A stretch of 64,000 nt of DNA, taken from positions 1-64,000 of the forward strand of contig CAZCJL010000018.1 in the NCBI GenBank assembly GCA_964498785.1, read 5' to 3'. Both the position numbers and the translations under genes were made by a program. Below are positions 42,866 to 51,879 of this stretch, piece after piece. The DNA is from Mariaggregatimicrobium sp964498785. Lineage in GTDB: Bacteria; Zhuqueibacterota; Zhuqueibacteria; Thermofontimicrobiales; Thiofontviventaceae. A model generated the notes under the pieces. The model worked only from the letters and a program-made list of their open reading frames with translations. It did not search any database and was not told the DNA's origin. Positions within the stretch are counted from its first letter, which is position 1. Each line of letters opens with the position of its first letter.

Positions 42866-44186
42866 AAGCCTCGTTATAAGGAGATGGCTTCATAATTAAG
42901 GGTACTAAAAAAACAATGGTAATAATCGCACAGCCAGCCCAGAAACCAAATGTGAAGTGCCATCCGATTGCATCCGTGATCCAGCCACTAAAAGTGGATG
43001 TGATGACCGCGCCGAGATAACTCATAGCGCCGGTTAAACCAACGGCTGATGCTACGGCTCGCCGCGGAACCATTGCGATCGGCGCCAATCCGGTGCACAC
43101 CATCTGAGCACCATAAATAAAAAATCCCGATAATCCGAATGCGACGCCATCCAGTACACCGAATCCCTGGGGAATAAAATAGATCACCAAAATTGTAATA
43201 CACATTCCGATCAGGTAAATCACAGCCACAACGAGATTCCGGCGACTGAAGAAGCGGTCAGCGATATATCCGGCGAGAATCGTCCCCGGGATGCCCATCA
43301 ATTCCAGAAAACTCGATTTTAAGCCAGCCCAGCCAACAGACGAGGCTTTCACTTCGCTGAGATAGGTGACGCCCCAATCGCCAAGGCCGTAGCGCACCAT
43401 GTAGATAAGCATACATGCAACGCCCAATATCCATATCCGGGGATTTTTCAACACATATTTTTTAAAAATTTGAAAAGCGGTTTCATCTGTATCTTTAACT
43501 GAATTTTTCGGTACATCACCATGATATTCCTGGATCGGCGGCAAACCCACTGTCTCCGGTCGATCAAGCATTTTCCAGGCGACGAATACCGCGCCCAACA
43601 CACAAAAACTCGCGGGGATAAAGAAACCGAAACGCCAACCAAATTTCTCCACAATAAATCCGCCGACACACAGGATCGAGAATGCTCCGAGATTGTGGCA
43701 GGTATTCCAGACGCCGTAAAATCTGCCGCGTTCTTTTGAGCTAAACCAATTGGCAATGGTTTTAGGACCGATCGGGCTACCCATGGACTGGAAATATCCA
43801 TTTAATATCCAGAACAGCGCGAAGAATCCTATTGAAGAGCTTAGACCGAAAAACAGGTTCACCAGCGCTGCTCCGCCTAATCCGACTGCCATAAAGTATC
43901 GTGGATTGGAGCGGTCGCATAACGGGCCGTTAAATAATTTCGCAATCGCATAAGTCGCGCTGAACAGCGACAGAATAACACCCATTTGCGTTTTGCTCAG
44001 TTCTAACTGTTCCATCAGGCTGGGCAATACCACGGCGATATTCTTTCGAATCAGGTAGAAAAAAGCATATCCTAAATAAACCGCAATAAAGACCTGTATC
44101 CGGTAGCGGCGATACGCTTCAGCACTCGCGTTTTCTGGTAAGCGTTGAATAGCAGTCGCTTTTTTTAAAAACTGAAATAATTTCAT
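42846..44186 (-). CDS. OPA-family organophosphate:phosphate antiporter (GlpT/UhpT-like, MFS)
   Basis: A 446-residue, 12-helix MFS protein. The N-terminal half shows RYRIQVFIAVYLGYAFFYLIRKNIAVVLPSL, FNGPLCDRSNPRYFMAVGL, NGYFQSMGSPIGPKTIANWF and GVWNTCHNLGAF, the pattern of GlpT (glycerol-3-phosphate) and UhpT (hexose-phosphate) exchangers. It is upstream of and overlaps the HAD phosphatase. Three glycerophosphodiesterases are encoded 12 kb away, so glycerol-3-phosphate or a sugar phosphate is the likely cargo; the exact one is inferred. Confidence 0.87.
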   Translation of the reverse strand: MKLFQFLKKATAIQRLPENASAEAYRRYRIQVFIAVYLGYAFFYLIRKNIAVVLPSLMEQLELSKTQMGVILSLFSATYAIAKLFNGPLCDRSNPRYFMAVGLGGAALVNLFFGLSSSIGFFALFWILNGYFQSMGSPIGPKTIANWFSSKERGRFYGVWNTCHNLGAFSILCVGGFIVEKFGWRFGFFIPASFCVLGAVFVAWKMLDRPETVGLPPIQEYHGDVPKNSVKDTDETAFQIFKKYVLKNPRIWILGVACMLIYMVRYGLGDWGVTYLSEVKASSVGWAGLKSSFLELMGIPGTILAGYIADRFFSRRNLVVAVIYLIGMCITILVIYFIPQGFGVLDGVAFGLSGFFIYGAQMVCTGLAPIAMVPRRAVASAVGLTGAMSYLGAVITSTFSGWITDAIGWHFTFGFWAGCAIITIVFLVPLIMKPSPYNEAYDEQNK

Positions 44187-44201
44187 TGATGCCTTCTCAT
44201 T

Positions 44202-46526
44202 TTAGTTATGTGGCTTACTCATTGACGGAGGCGCTTCTTCTATCGCATTCCCCCTTTCTTTATTCGGAACCGGTCCCATTTCAAAAACCAGCTTGCCACC
44301 ATTTACAACATCCTGATGTGAAATCCAGGTTTTGGTGTAAAGCTTCCCGTTTTTAAATTCTTCATTGTAAAACTTCAGTGACTGGATGTAGATATTTTTA
44401 TCAGATAAATTCTGCGCTTCAATAATGAATTCTTTTCCGGAGAAAAATTCCTCGTCCAGCTTTACGATGACTTTATCAAAAATCGGAGCTGTTAACTGGT
44501 AAACAGGTTGTCCCGGGCAGACCTGAAATAATCCCACGGCACTGAGCACGTACCATGCGGCCATACTACCATAATCATCATCCATTTCGCGCAAGTAACC
44601 ATCGGGGGTTGCTTTATAAATGCGATCATGGATCGGCTCTTCGAAGAATCCGTGAGTGCCATATAATTGCGTCATTGGTTCAGTCAAAATTTTACGCACC
44701 CACTTTTGCGTCAACCACGGCGCACCGCCATAATTGAATAAAAACGGGGCATGCAAATCAGGCTGATTCCCGGCCTGATACAAATCATTAGAGAAAAAAT
44801 AATCCAGCTCTTCGACAAATTTTTCACGACTTCCGATTAAATTTATTAATCCCTGAACATCGTGCGGTACAAACCAGCGCCATTGCCGGGGAGTGCCTTC
44901 GTACATGTATTTTTCCCGATTTATATCCGGACTCTCCGGAAAGTCAAGCCATTCACCATTTGCCTTGCGTGCCCGGAAAAAGCCGATGTCACTGTCCCAG
45001 GTATTTTGATAGAATGCGGCCCGTTTCATAAATTTCTGATAATCACGTTCCCGTCCGACTGCCTTCGCCATCTGCGCAACGCACCAATTGTCATACGACA
45101 GTTCGCAGGTCTGGTCCGGACGTGCAGGAATGTAACCGATGGCTTCGTATTTATCCGGCATTTGCACCATTACTTCATTGACCATTTCCTGATATGCTTT
45201 CTCCTTTTCAGTCGTGACAATTCCCTTGGCATAAGCATCCAGTACCACAGTTAACATGTGTTCATTCCGACAGTTCAAAAATGGCCGATAGCCGTCCTGC
45301 CCGGCACTATTAAATCCATGGGAATGCGGCTTGTGTTCTTCATCCCCGTAAAACCAATATTCTCCGCTTTGCTCATGAATATCCAAAATTGACCGCACAA
45401 TATCTTTCATTACACCGGGAACGGTTAAACTGAACAGCGGATATTTAGTGCGATAGCTGTCCCAAAAAGCATAATTATCATAAAATGTATAGCCGTCTGT
45501 TTCATGAATCTGCCGGTCATATCCATGGTATTTGCCGTCCGCATCCGTAATATTCGATGGTTGGATATATGAATGATACAGCGCCGTGTAAAATATGGTC
45601 TTGTATTCTTCATAACCTTCAACTGAAATCGTATTCAGTAAATTTTCCCAGGCGTTTCGTGCGCGTTGCACAGTGCCGTCAAAATCCCAGGCAGGTACTT
45701 CCGCATCAAGATTTTTACGTGCTTGTTCGACACTGATTGTGGAAAAACCGACTTTCAGAAAGATAACCTCATTTTCACTTGTATTAAAATCAAGAATTGC
45801 ACCCACTTTTTTCCCGGTTAGTTCTTTTTGAGCCGTGGTAATATCGTTTTCATAAGTTGAAAAAGATTGAAAAGGCTTACTGATTTTAGCACTGAAATAA
45901 ATATCACCCGGACCAACCAAATGCCCGGTGAGTTCATCATTTCCGATGATGCGAACAGAAGATTCCCGAATGAATGCAGGGCTACCCATATCAATTATAA
46001 TATGCGCATCCTGTGATTCCGGAAATATATATTTATGAAATCCGACATGCGCGTCCACTGTCAACGCAGCATGAATTTTGTAATCGCTGAGCGCCACCTG
46101 ATAAATTCCCGGTGATGCCTGCTCGCTTTTCTTATCAATGGCGGCAACACGTTTTTCCGGCGCTATTTGAGGTTCGCCAATCATCGGCAATACGGAAACG
46201 AGCCAGGAACGGTCATATATAGCCGTTCCACCGGAGCTGCCAATCCGCAAATGACTAAAACCGCGGATGTGATTATCCGCGTAATTATATCCGGAATGCG
46301 CCCAATCGCCATTGCCCGTCAAACTACTGGGATATGTATCCGGACTTAACTTTACCATGCCAAAGGGCACAACCGCACCCGGGAATAATTGACCATGATC
46401 GCCTTCGGTGCAAATGAAAGGATCTACATAGTCGACGGGCATTTTCTTTTTTGTACTGCATTGCATCAGCAGCAGAATAAACACAGCAACTGCGGGCTGT
46501 TTAGCTTTCTTAAAGATTTGTGTCAT
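44202..46526 (-). CDS. GH92 alpha-mannosidase, lipoprotein
   Basis: A 774-residue Ca-dependent exo-alpha-mannosidase family member. The ATG at 46526, after GGGAGC, is preferred over 46613 because it begins a lipoprotein leader with lipobox LLMQC. The mature start VDYVDPFICTEGDHGQLFPGA and PFGMVKLSPDT is the family hallmark; FSHLRIGSSGG, DNYAFWDSYRTKYPL, DGYRPF and PYLR-type C-terminal motifs (DGYLREMDDDYGSMAAWYVL) follow. It would trim terminal mannose from N-glycans or mannans at the cell surface. It lies 15 bases before the OPA transporter gene. Confidence 0.93.
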   Translation of the reverse strand: MTQIFKKAKQPAVAVFILLLMQCSTKKKMPVDYVDPFICTEGDHGQLFPGAVVPFGMVKLSPDTYPSSLTGNGDWAHSGYNYADNHIRGFSHLRIGSSGGTAIYDRSWLVSVLPMIGEPQIAPEKRVAAIDKKSEQASPGIYQVALSDYKIHAALTVDAHVGFHKYIFPESQDAHIIIDMGSPAFIRESSVRIIGNDELTGHLVGPGDIYFSAKISKPFQSFSTYENDITTAQKELTGKKVGAILDFNTSENEVIFLKVGFSTISVEQARKNLDAEVPAWDFDGTVQRARNAWENLLNTISVEGYEEYKTIFYTALYHSYIQPSNITDADGKYHGYDRQIHETDGYTFYDNYAFWDSYRTKYPLFSLTVPGVMKDIVRSILDIHEQSGEYWFYGDEEHKPHSHGFNSAGQDGYRPFLNCRNEHMLTVVLDAYAKGIVTTEKEKAYQEMVNEVMVQMPDKYEAIGYIPARPDQTCELSYDNWCVAQMAKAVGRERDYQKFMKRAAFYQNTWDSDIGFFRARKANGEWLDFPESPDINREKYMYEGTPRQWRWFVPHDVQGLINLIGSREKFVEELDYFFSNDLYQAGNQPDLHAPFLFNYGGAPWLTQKWVRKILTEPMTQLYGTHGFFEEPIHDRIYKATPDGYLREMDDDYGSMAAWYVLSAVGLFQVCPGQPVYQLTAPIFDKVIVKLDEEFFSGKEFIIEAQNLSDKNIYIQSLKFYNEEFKNGKLYTKTWISHQDVVNGGKLVFEMGPVPNKERGNAIEEAPPSMSKPHN

Positions 46527-46620
46527 TACTTGCTCCCTTTTCGAATTAGATTTTATATACCTTTTATTTTTCCAATATTTATTATTTTTTAAAAACCAAC
46601 ATCGATGAGTCAATCACAGG

Positions 46621-48054
46621 TCATTGGAAAGTATAGCTGTAAAGATTCGCGTGCGTCAAATAAAATTTCAATCGCAGGAACTGGCCTGTTGGTAACCTGT
46701 CATGATCTTTCCATAGAATCCGTTGACGTACACCATCCCCGCAGAACAACTGACAATCGTCACGGCTATAACCTGGGATAACATGTCCTTCTGCATCCAG
46801 AACTTCAACCGATAGTTCCCCATCCGACGCTGCAGCGTTTACGACGAGTTGCTCTCCGTCTGGACGGATAGTAACTGTCTCAACGAATCCGCCATTTGAA
46901 TCAGCATATAATGACACCATTCCATCCAACCGCCAGCTTGCGCGCGCAATGGTAATTTGTTTGTCCGGCATAAATCCACCATGAGTTGTGGTGATCGCTG
47001 TGTAATAGATCCACATTTCGTCACCAACAATAACCGGCATATTTGCAGTCCCTAAAATACATCCTGCATCATAAGCATAAGGACCGTTGGGAATAACCGG
47101 TGACCGAGACGAACACCGGTGCCAATTGCGTCCGTCCCGGCTGTGAACCAGTTGAACATCGATAGGTCCGTCATCTTTGCTTTGTTCCGGACCTGACTGT
47201 TTTGGCGGGCCGCTAAATCGAAAGTGTGTTATCAGCCCCAGCCACTGTCCGGCGTATGGAAATGCCGACATGTTGTAAAACTGCGAGAACTGCCCGCCCT
47301 CTGTGCGGGTTTGCTGGTCATCAATTTCATCGGGTTCTAACACCAGTTCCGGTTCAGCCCAGGTCTGCATATCTTTGCTGACTGATAAATAAACCAAACG
47401 ACGACGATGTCCGCGAATCACATTTTTAAGTTTGTGAAATGCGAGATATTCACCAGTGTTTGGATCACGAGCTAATGTACAGGTGTCGCTCCCTTTAAGA
47501 ACGGGATTTTTAGGATACGCCGTCCAGTGCAAGCCATCGGGTGAATGAGCAACGAAATAACCCCTCACGGGCTTTTTTATACAACCGAGTATTTTATACT
47601 GTTGCGCCGGATCAGATTCCTGCGGGTCGAAAATAACGCTCGGACTTTCCATTCCGTACACGATATTGTTTTCAGTCGAGCCGTTATATTCTGTTATGCC
47701 TAAATCAGGGCGTTGCCAGTGCAGCCCGTCTTGTGATGTCGCATACAGTACATGAGTTTCGTTATTGGCGTACCATATCCGAAAAAGTCCGCTTTTTTCA
47801 TCATGCAGAACAGTGCCATAAATATAGACACGATTTCCTTCCCAGGATTTTTCCACTTTTAAAACCGGCTCCGCAAGTTTCTCACACGGATGAGTTTTTC
47901 GAACAACATTTTTTGTATAAGCGATCAGGCTGTCATCGACAAAGATTTGCTGCTGGCTAATGGGCAACTCAATTGGCTCATCAGCGAATGACAGTATGAC
48001 AGCGAAGCCGTATATCAATAAAAAGTATATTATCCAATTTTTTTTCACTAGCAT
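46621..48054 (-). CDS. Secreted GH32/GH43-like five-bladed beta-propeller protein
   Basis: 477 residues from the ATG at 48054; a TTG at 48066 is possible. A signal peptide runs to about residue 24. The rest is propeller-like, with blades marked by LFRIWYANNETHVLYATSQDGLHWQRPDLG, YFVAHSPDGLHWTAYPKNPVL, LVYLSVSKDMQTWAEPELVL and LVHSRDGRNWHRCSSRSPVI, and a C-terminal beta domain (about 380-477). Repeated 'S-DG-W' blade ends are common to glycosidases of clans J and F and related sugar-binding proteins. No complete GH32 or GH43 catalytic triad could be assigned with confidence. Confidence 0.72.
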   Translation of the reverse strand: MLVKKNWIIYFLLIYGFAVILSFADEPIELPISQQQIFVDDSLIAYTKNVVRKTHPCEKLAEPVLKVEKSWEGNRVYIYGTVLHDEKSGLFRIWYANNETHVLYATSQDGLHWQRPDLGITEYNGSTENNIVYGMESPSVIFDPQESDPAQQYKILGCIKKPVRGYFVAHSPDGLHWTAYPKNPVLKGSDTCTLARDPNTGEYLAFHKLKNVIRGHRRRLVYLSVSKDMQTWAEPELVLEPDEIDDQQTRTEGGQFSQFYNMSAFPYAGQWLGLITHFRFSGPPKQSGPEQSKDDGPIDVQLVHSRDGRNWHRCSSRSPVIPNGPYAYDAGCILGTANMPVIVGDEMWIYYTAITTTHGGFMPDKQITIARASWRLDGMVSLYADSNGGFVETVTIRPDGEQLVVNAAASDGELSVEVLDAEGHVIPGYSRDDCQLFCGDGVRQRILWKDHDRLPTGQFLRLKFYLTHANLYSYTFQ

Positions 48055-48093
48055 CACTGTTTCCAATGTTAAAAAAAACTATGTTTTTCAATG

Positions 48094-49247
48094 TCAAGCA
48101 AGGATCGCTCCCTGCGCTTTCAATTCTTGCTGCAACAATTGAATATCAATTTCTTTGAATGATACCGAATTATTGACCACCTGTTCAGCCGCGGTTCCTG
48201 CAGCCTGCCCCATCGCGATACATGCCGGAATAATGCGAATCGGTCCCAATGCCTGCCATTCAGCGGAAACACATCTTCCGGCAACAATCAGGTTATCAAT
48301 CTTCTGCGGAACAAGGATGCGATATGGAATTTCTATAAACGGCAAATGAATCGCTCTTGATTCCATTGACTGATAACTCGGTCGCTTTGGATCAGCCATA
48401 TCCCAGCCGTAACCGCTGAGTGCAATAGTATCATCAAAATGCCTTGAATTGGCGATATCATTTACAGTGAGTTTATATTGACCGATAATACGCCGTGTCT
48501 CGCGGATGCCGATCACGGGAGATGTTTGAACCAATCTTGCCTTTTCAAATCCGGGCACAATTTGCTGCATCACTTTCAACAGGATTTTCACCTTGTCACG
48601 ACCTTCAATCATCCCTTTTGTCAAACTGATGCTGTCAGTTCCGTCAATACCTGTTTGCCGCAGGGTATTCATAAAGAAACGTCCGCGCAAAGGCATTTCA
48701 CAACAAATGATAATTTCAAACGGAAACGGCCATTCAGCTCGTTTTTTATATTCAGCAATGGCAGAGCGAAACCTGTTATCACCGGTGTCCTTACAATATC
48801 GTTCGAATTTTTCGGAATCCACATTTTCTACGATAAACAGCATTGATGCAGGAGACATCAAACCATCCTCTTCTCTCCCCTTTTCTAAAGGACAACCTGC
48901 CATATTAGCGACATCCGCATCGCCAGTACCATCAACAAAAGCTTTGCCTCTGATGAAATGAAATCCTTCTTTCGCACAAACATACACACCAGAGATTTGA
49001 TTATTTTTGAGCTCACAACCAACCACACGTGTAAAATATCGAATTTCCACTCCAGCGTGCAATGCAAGTTGCTCCATAACGTATTTACATGCTTCAACTT
49101 CGAATGCCACAGATCTGCCGTGCCAGGGCGCATATCCAAGATGCCGCGTTCCGCTGGCGACGTCATCGCGAGCAGGGATTGCCTGTCCGGCAGCGACCAT
49201 GCGTTCAACGTATTCATCAAAAACACCAGCAACGAATGGAAACTGTA
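48094..49247 (-). pseudogene. FAD-dependent oxidoreductase lacking its N-terminal FAD-binding region
   Basis: The 368-residue open frame from ATG 49200 contains the middle and end of an FAD_oxidored-type protein (FVDGTGDADVANMAGCPLEKGR, ETRRIIGQYKLTVNDI, IPYRILVPQKIDNLIVAGRC, GPIRIIPACIAMGQAAGTAA), but not the family's N-terminal GxGxxG with its following Glu. Open coding continues upstream of the ATG (FVAGVFDEYVERM), then ends inside the SSS gene. About 100 residues are missing. A short product could still be translated from 49200, but it could not bind FAD normally. Confidence 0.75.
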
Positions 49248-50497
49248 GCCAGGCTGTGAACCGAACTATCCAGACTTGACATCGATGCCGTGAATATCGC
49301 AGCGATAATTAATCCGGATAATATGGGCGGAAGTTGTTGCGCAATAAAAAACGGTACGATTCCATCCGTATTCACAGCCGGATTAAGCAGATGGGGGCAA
49401 CTTTTATAAAAGACATAGAGCGCCGTGCCGAACAGGAACACAATGATAGCCCAGGGAATGGACACTGCGACATCAGTCCACAATGCCCGCCGCGCCTGAG
49501 CTTCATTTCTGGTTGTGAGGTAGCGTTGAACCACGGTCTGATCCGATGTCAAATTCGCCAGCCGGGTAAAAATATTACCAACCAGAACCACCCATAATGC
49601 GGCGATTGTCGGATTCCATTTTAGATTAGCGATATGAAATTTGCCATCAGCGATTGCAGTACCCAAAAAACTGGTAATGCCTCCATCAATCCCGAATATG
49701 ACGATCAGGACGCATATAATGATTCCGCCAAGTAAAATAAACGTCTGCAACACATCAGTCCAGATGACTGCCTCAATTCCTCCCGCCATCGTATAGATCG
49801 TACAAAGCACTCCCATTGCAATGATGCAGACCTTTAAATTTAAGCCGATTACTGCTGATAGCACCATTGCCGGTAAAAACAGTACGATTGCCATCCGCGC
49901 TAATTGAAGAAAAATAAACATTGCACTCGCGAAAAGCCGAACACCCACGTTAAACCGCACTTCAAGATATTCATAGGCGCTGGTAACCTGCAATTTTCTA
50001 AAAAACGGAATATAAAATTTGGTGACAACAGGAACAACAACGAACCACATTGCGACACCGGCAAAATATACCCAATCCGTTGCATAACTTTTTGCAGGGA
50101 TTGTCATAAACCCGATCGAACTCACCTGCGTTGCCATCAGACTTAATCCCGCTGCCCACCAGGGAATTCGACGACCGCCAAGAAAGAAGTCTCCGGAGGT
50201 CTTTTCCCGCCGGGAAAAATAAAATCCGATAGCAACTAACAGCGCCATGTAGATAATTAATGTTCCCGTTGCCAGCGCTCCAAAGTGTTTCTTACTAATC
50301 GTAATGTTTCCGGAATATATTCTGCCAGTCGGAACTCCATTCGCCACGCCAAAGAACGCACTTCTAACATCCAATGTATCAGGAATTTTAGTCCAAAATT
50401 CCCACGTGAAAATATTGGATTGTCGAGAGCGTTCTTCTGCCCAACCGAAAGTCGTACTTATCAGCAACACAAAAAGTATTCGAAAAATACATCGCAT
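49217..50497 (-). pseudogene. SSS-family symporter truncated at its C-terminus, with a short kelch-like N-terminal stub
   Basis: About 426 residues from ATG 50497; TTG 50536 is an alternative. After a signal-like segment comes FWTKIPDTLDVRSAFFGVANG, which resembles the first blade of the kelch (NanM-like) domain fused to some SSS symporters, but the remaining blades are absent. The symporter follows (GDFFLGGRRIPWWAAGLSLMA, YTMAGGIEAVIWTDVLQTF, TASMSSLDSSVHSLATV) and ends abruptly in SIRCWCF, in the helix after the usual SSS-D motif. The last three to four helices are missing, so it is probably non-functional. Confidence 0.7.
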
Positions 50498-50578
50498 ACT
50501 ATTTTTAAAATTAAGATTTGAATTAACTCGGTTCAAGATTTCTCACTTTTGCATCACAAGGTACTTTAATATCACAGA

Positions 50579-51727
50579 TTAATTAGCAAAATTCACTTTA
50601 ACGGGAATCGTAACAGGCATTCCCTGTTCCGGCGTCAATCGCACATTCTTTGCCGTATACTTCAAATTGTATTCTTTTGTCCCGGTTGCTTTCTTGTGCG
50701 TGCCGCGGATTGAAAAAATCACTGTGCGCTGGCCATGTAAAGTAATCGACTTCGGGATCGTGAGTTCCTCGAACTCTTCCGATGTCACCAAATCGAAAGG
50801 TATATCACTCTTGTTCTGCACATGTATTCTGCCATGGCTCCGTCCTTTTATTGTGAACTCTGTATTTTCAAAAGTGACGGACGCTTCATAAATTGGCCTC
50901 ACATATTGTTCTTCACCGATCAGCAACGAACCGTGATGAACTGCGGTTCGTCGATTGATCAGGGCTTCTTTAATCCCTTCGGGTGTGCGTTCTTTGGCAA
51001 ATACCAGCGTCATCGGTCGATGTTGTCCTTTTTCAAAGTCAACATTAAACGAAATCGGATCATGGACATCGGAATTGGCAAGCATCGTAATTTTTTTATC
51101 CAGACACCATTGATGTGCCAGTGGATAGTAGTCATATCCATTAACAACTTCCATTCCGTGCATCCAGCCGTTCTCGTAGATTTCGGTATGCTCATCATAC
51201 CAGATCGGGATATTATTCGGCTGGCGCCAACCCGGATGATTCCAGAAAACAAACGCCCCCTGATCGATAGCCGCTTTAACAGCGTCCCGCCATTTCGGCG
51301 TATCCAGTGGATTCACATCTTTTAAAAAGATCGCATTAATATGTCCCGGCGGCATGTCCCGGGTAATTTCCGCTCCGTTTATACAGATCACATTCAACTC
51401 GTCACCTTTTCCCCGGGCAATTTCATAAACCAGATTTCGATCCGGCAGTGAAACACCCTTTTTATTGGGATGGTTTTCGATATGATCGGACGTAGCAATT
51501 GCATCCAGCCCTTCCATCCAGGCTTCTTCCACGCGCACCGTCGGCCAGACGGCTCCATCGGAAAACGTGGTATGCGTATGAAAATCGCATTTAAGCGTTA
51601 TGTAGCCCGGGATGTCCGGAATCACATAATCTCTTCGGGTGTAAGGCTGCGCATATAAATCAGCGCAAACAAAGGAGAAAATAACAGCGATAAATAAAAC
51701 AGATAATAACAACCTATTTGATTTCAT
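50579..51727 (-). CDS. Exported PHP-domain metallophosphoesterase
   Basis: A 382-residue protein with a signal peptide (1-26) and a PHP (polymerase and histidinol phosphatase) domain. The metal-site motifs are KCDFHTHTTFSDG, DAIATSDHIENHP, WNHPGW and ANSDVHDP. The family hydrolyses phosphate mono- or diesters using a multi-metal centre. The C-terminal 100 residues form a beta-sandwich-like domain (ITLHGQRTVIFSIRG). The ATG follows AGGAA. It heads the downstream side of a run of six phosphoesterase genes on one strand. The substrate is unknown. Confidence 0.86.
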   Translation of the reverse strand: MKSNRLLLSVLFIAVIFSFVCADLYAQPYTRRDYVIPDIPGYITLKCDFHTHTTFSDGAVWPTVRVEEAWMEGLDAIATSDHIENHPNKKGVSLPDRNLVYEIARGKGDELNVICINGAEITRDMPPGHINAIFLKDVNPLDTPKWRDAVKAAIDQGAFVFWNHPGWRQPNNIPIWYDEHTEIYENGWMHGMEVVNGYDYYPLAHQWCLDKKITMLANSDVHDPISFNVDFEKGQHRPMTLVFAKERTPEGIKEALINRRTAVHHGSLLIGEEQYVRPIYEASVTFENTEFTIKGRSHGRIHVQNKSDIPFDLVTSEEFEELTIPKSITLHGQRTVIFSIRGTHKKATGTKEYNLKYTAKNVRLTPEQGMPVTIPVKVNFAN

Positions 51728-51879
51728 GATAAATTCCTTTCAAAGTTTTGAGTTTAATGTGAACATGATATTAAGGATACTGAATCTTCATCAGAACAGG
51801 TATGGCAGATGTAATCAAGCTCACTTTTTTTTAATTTCGATCATGTTACGCTTTCTCATTGAAGTAAAGCTATACAACA

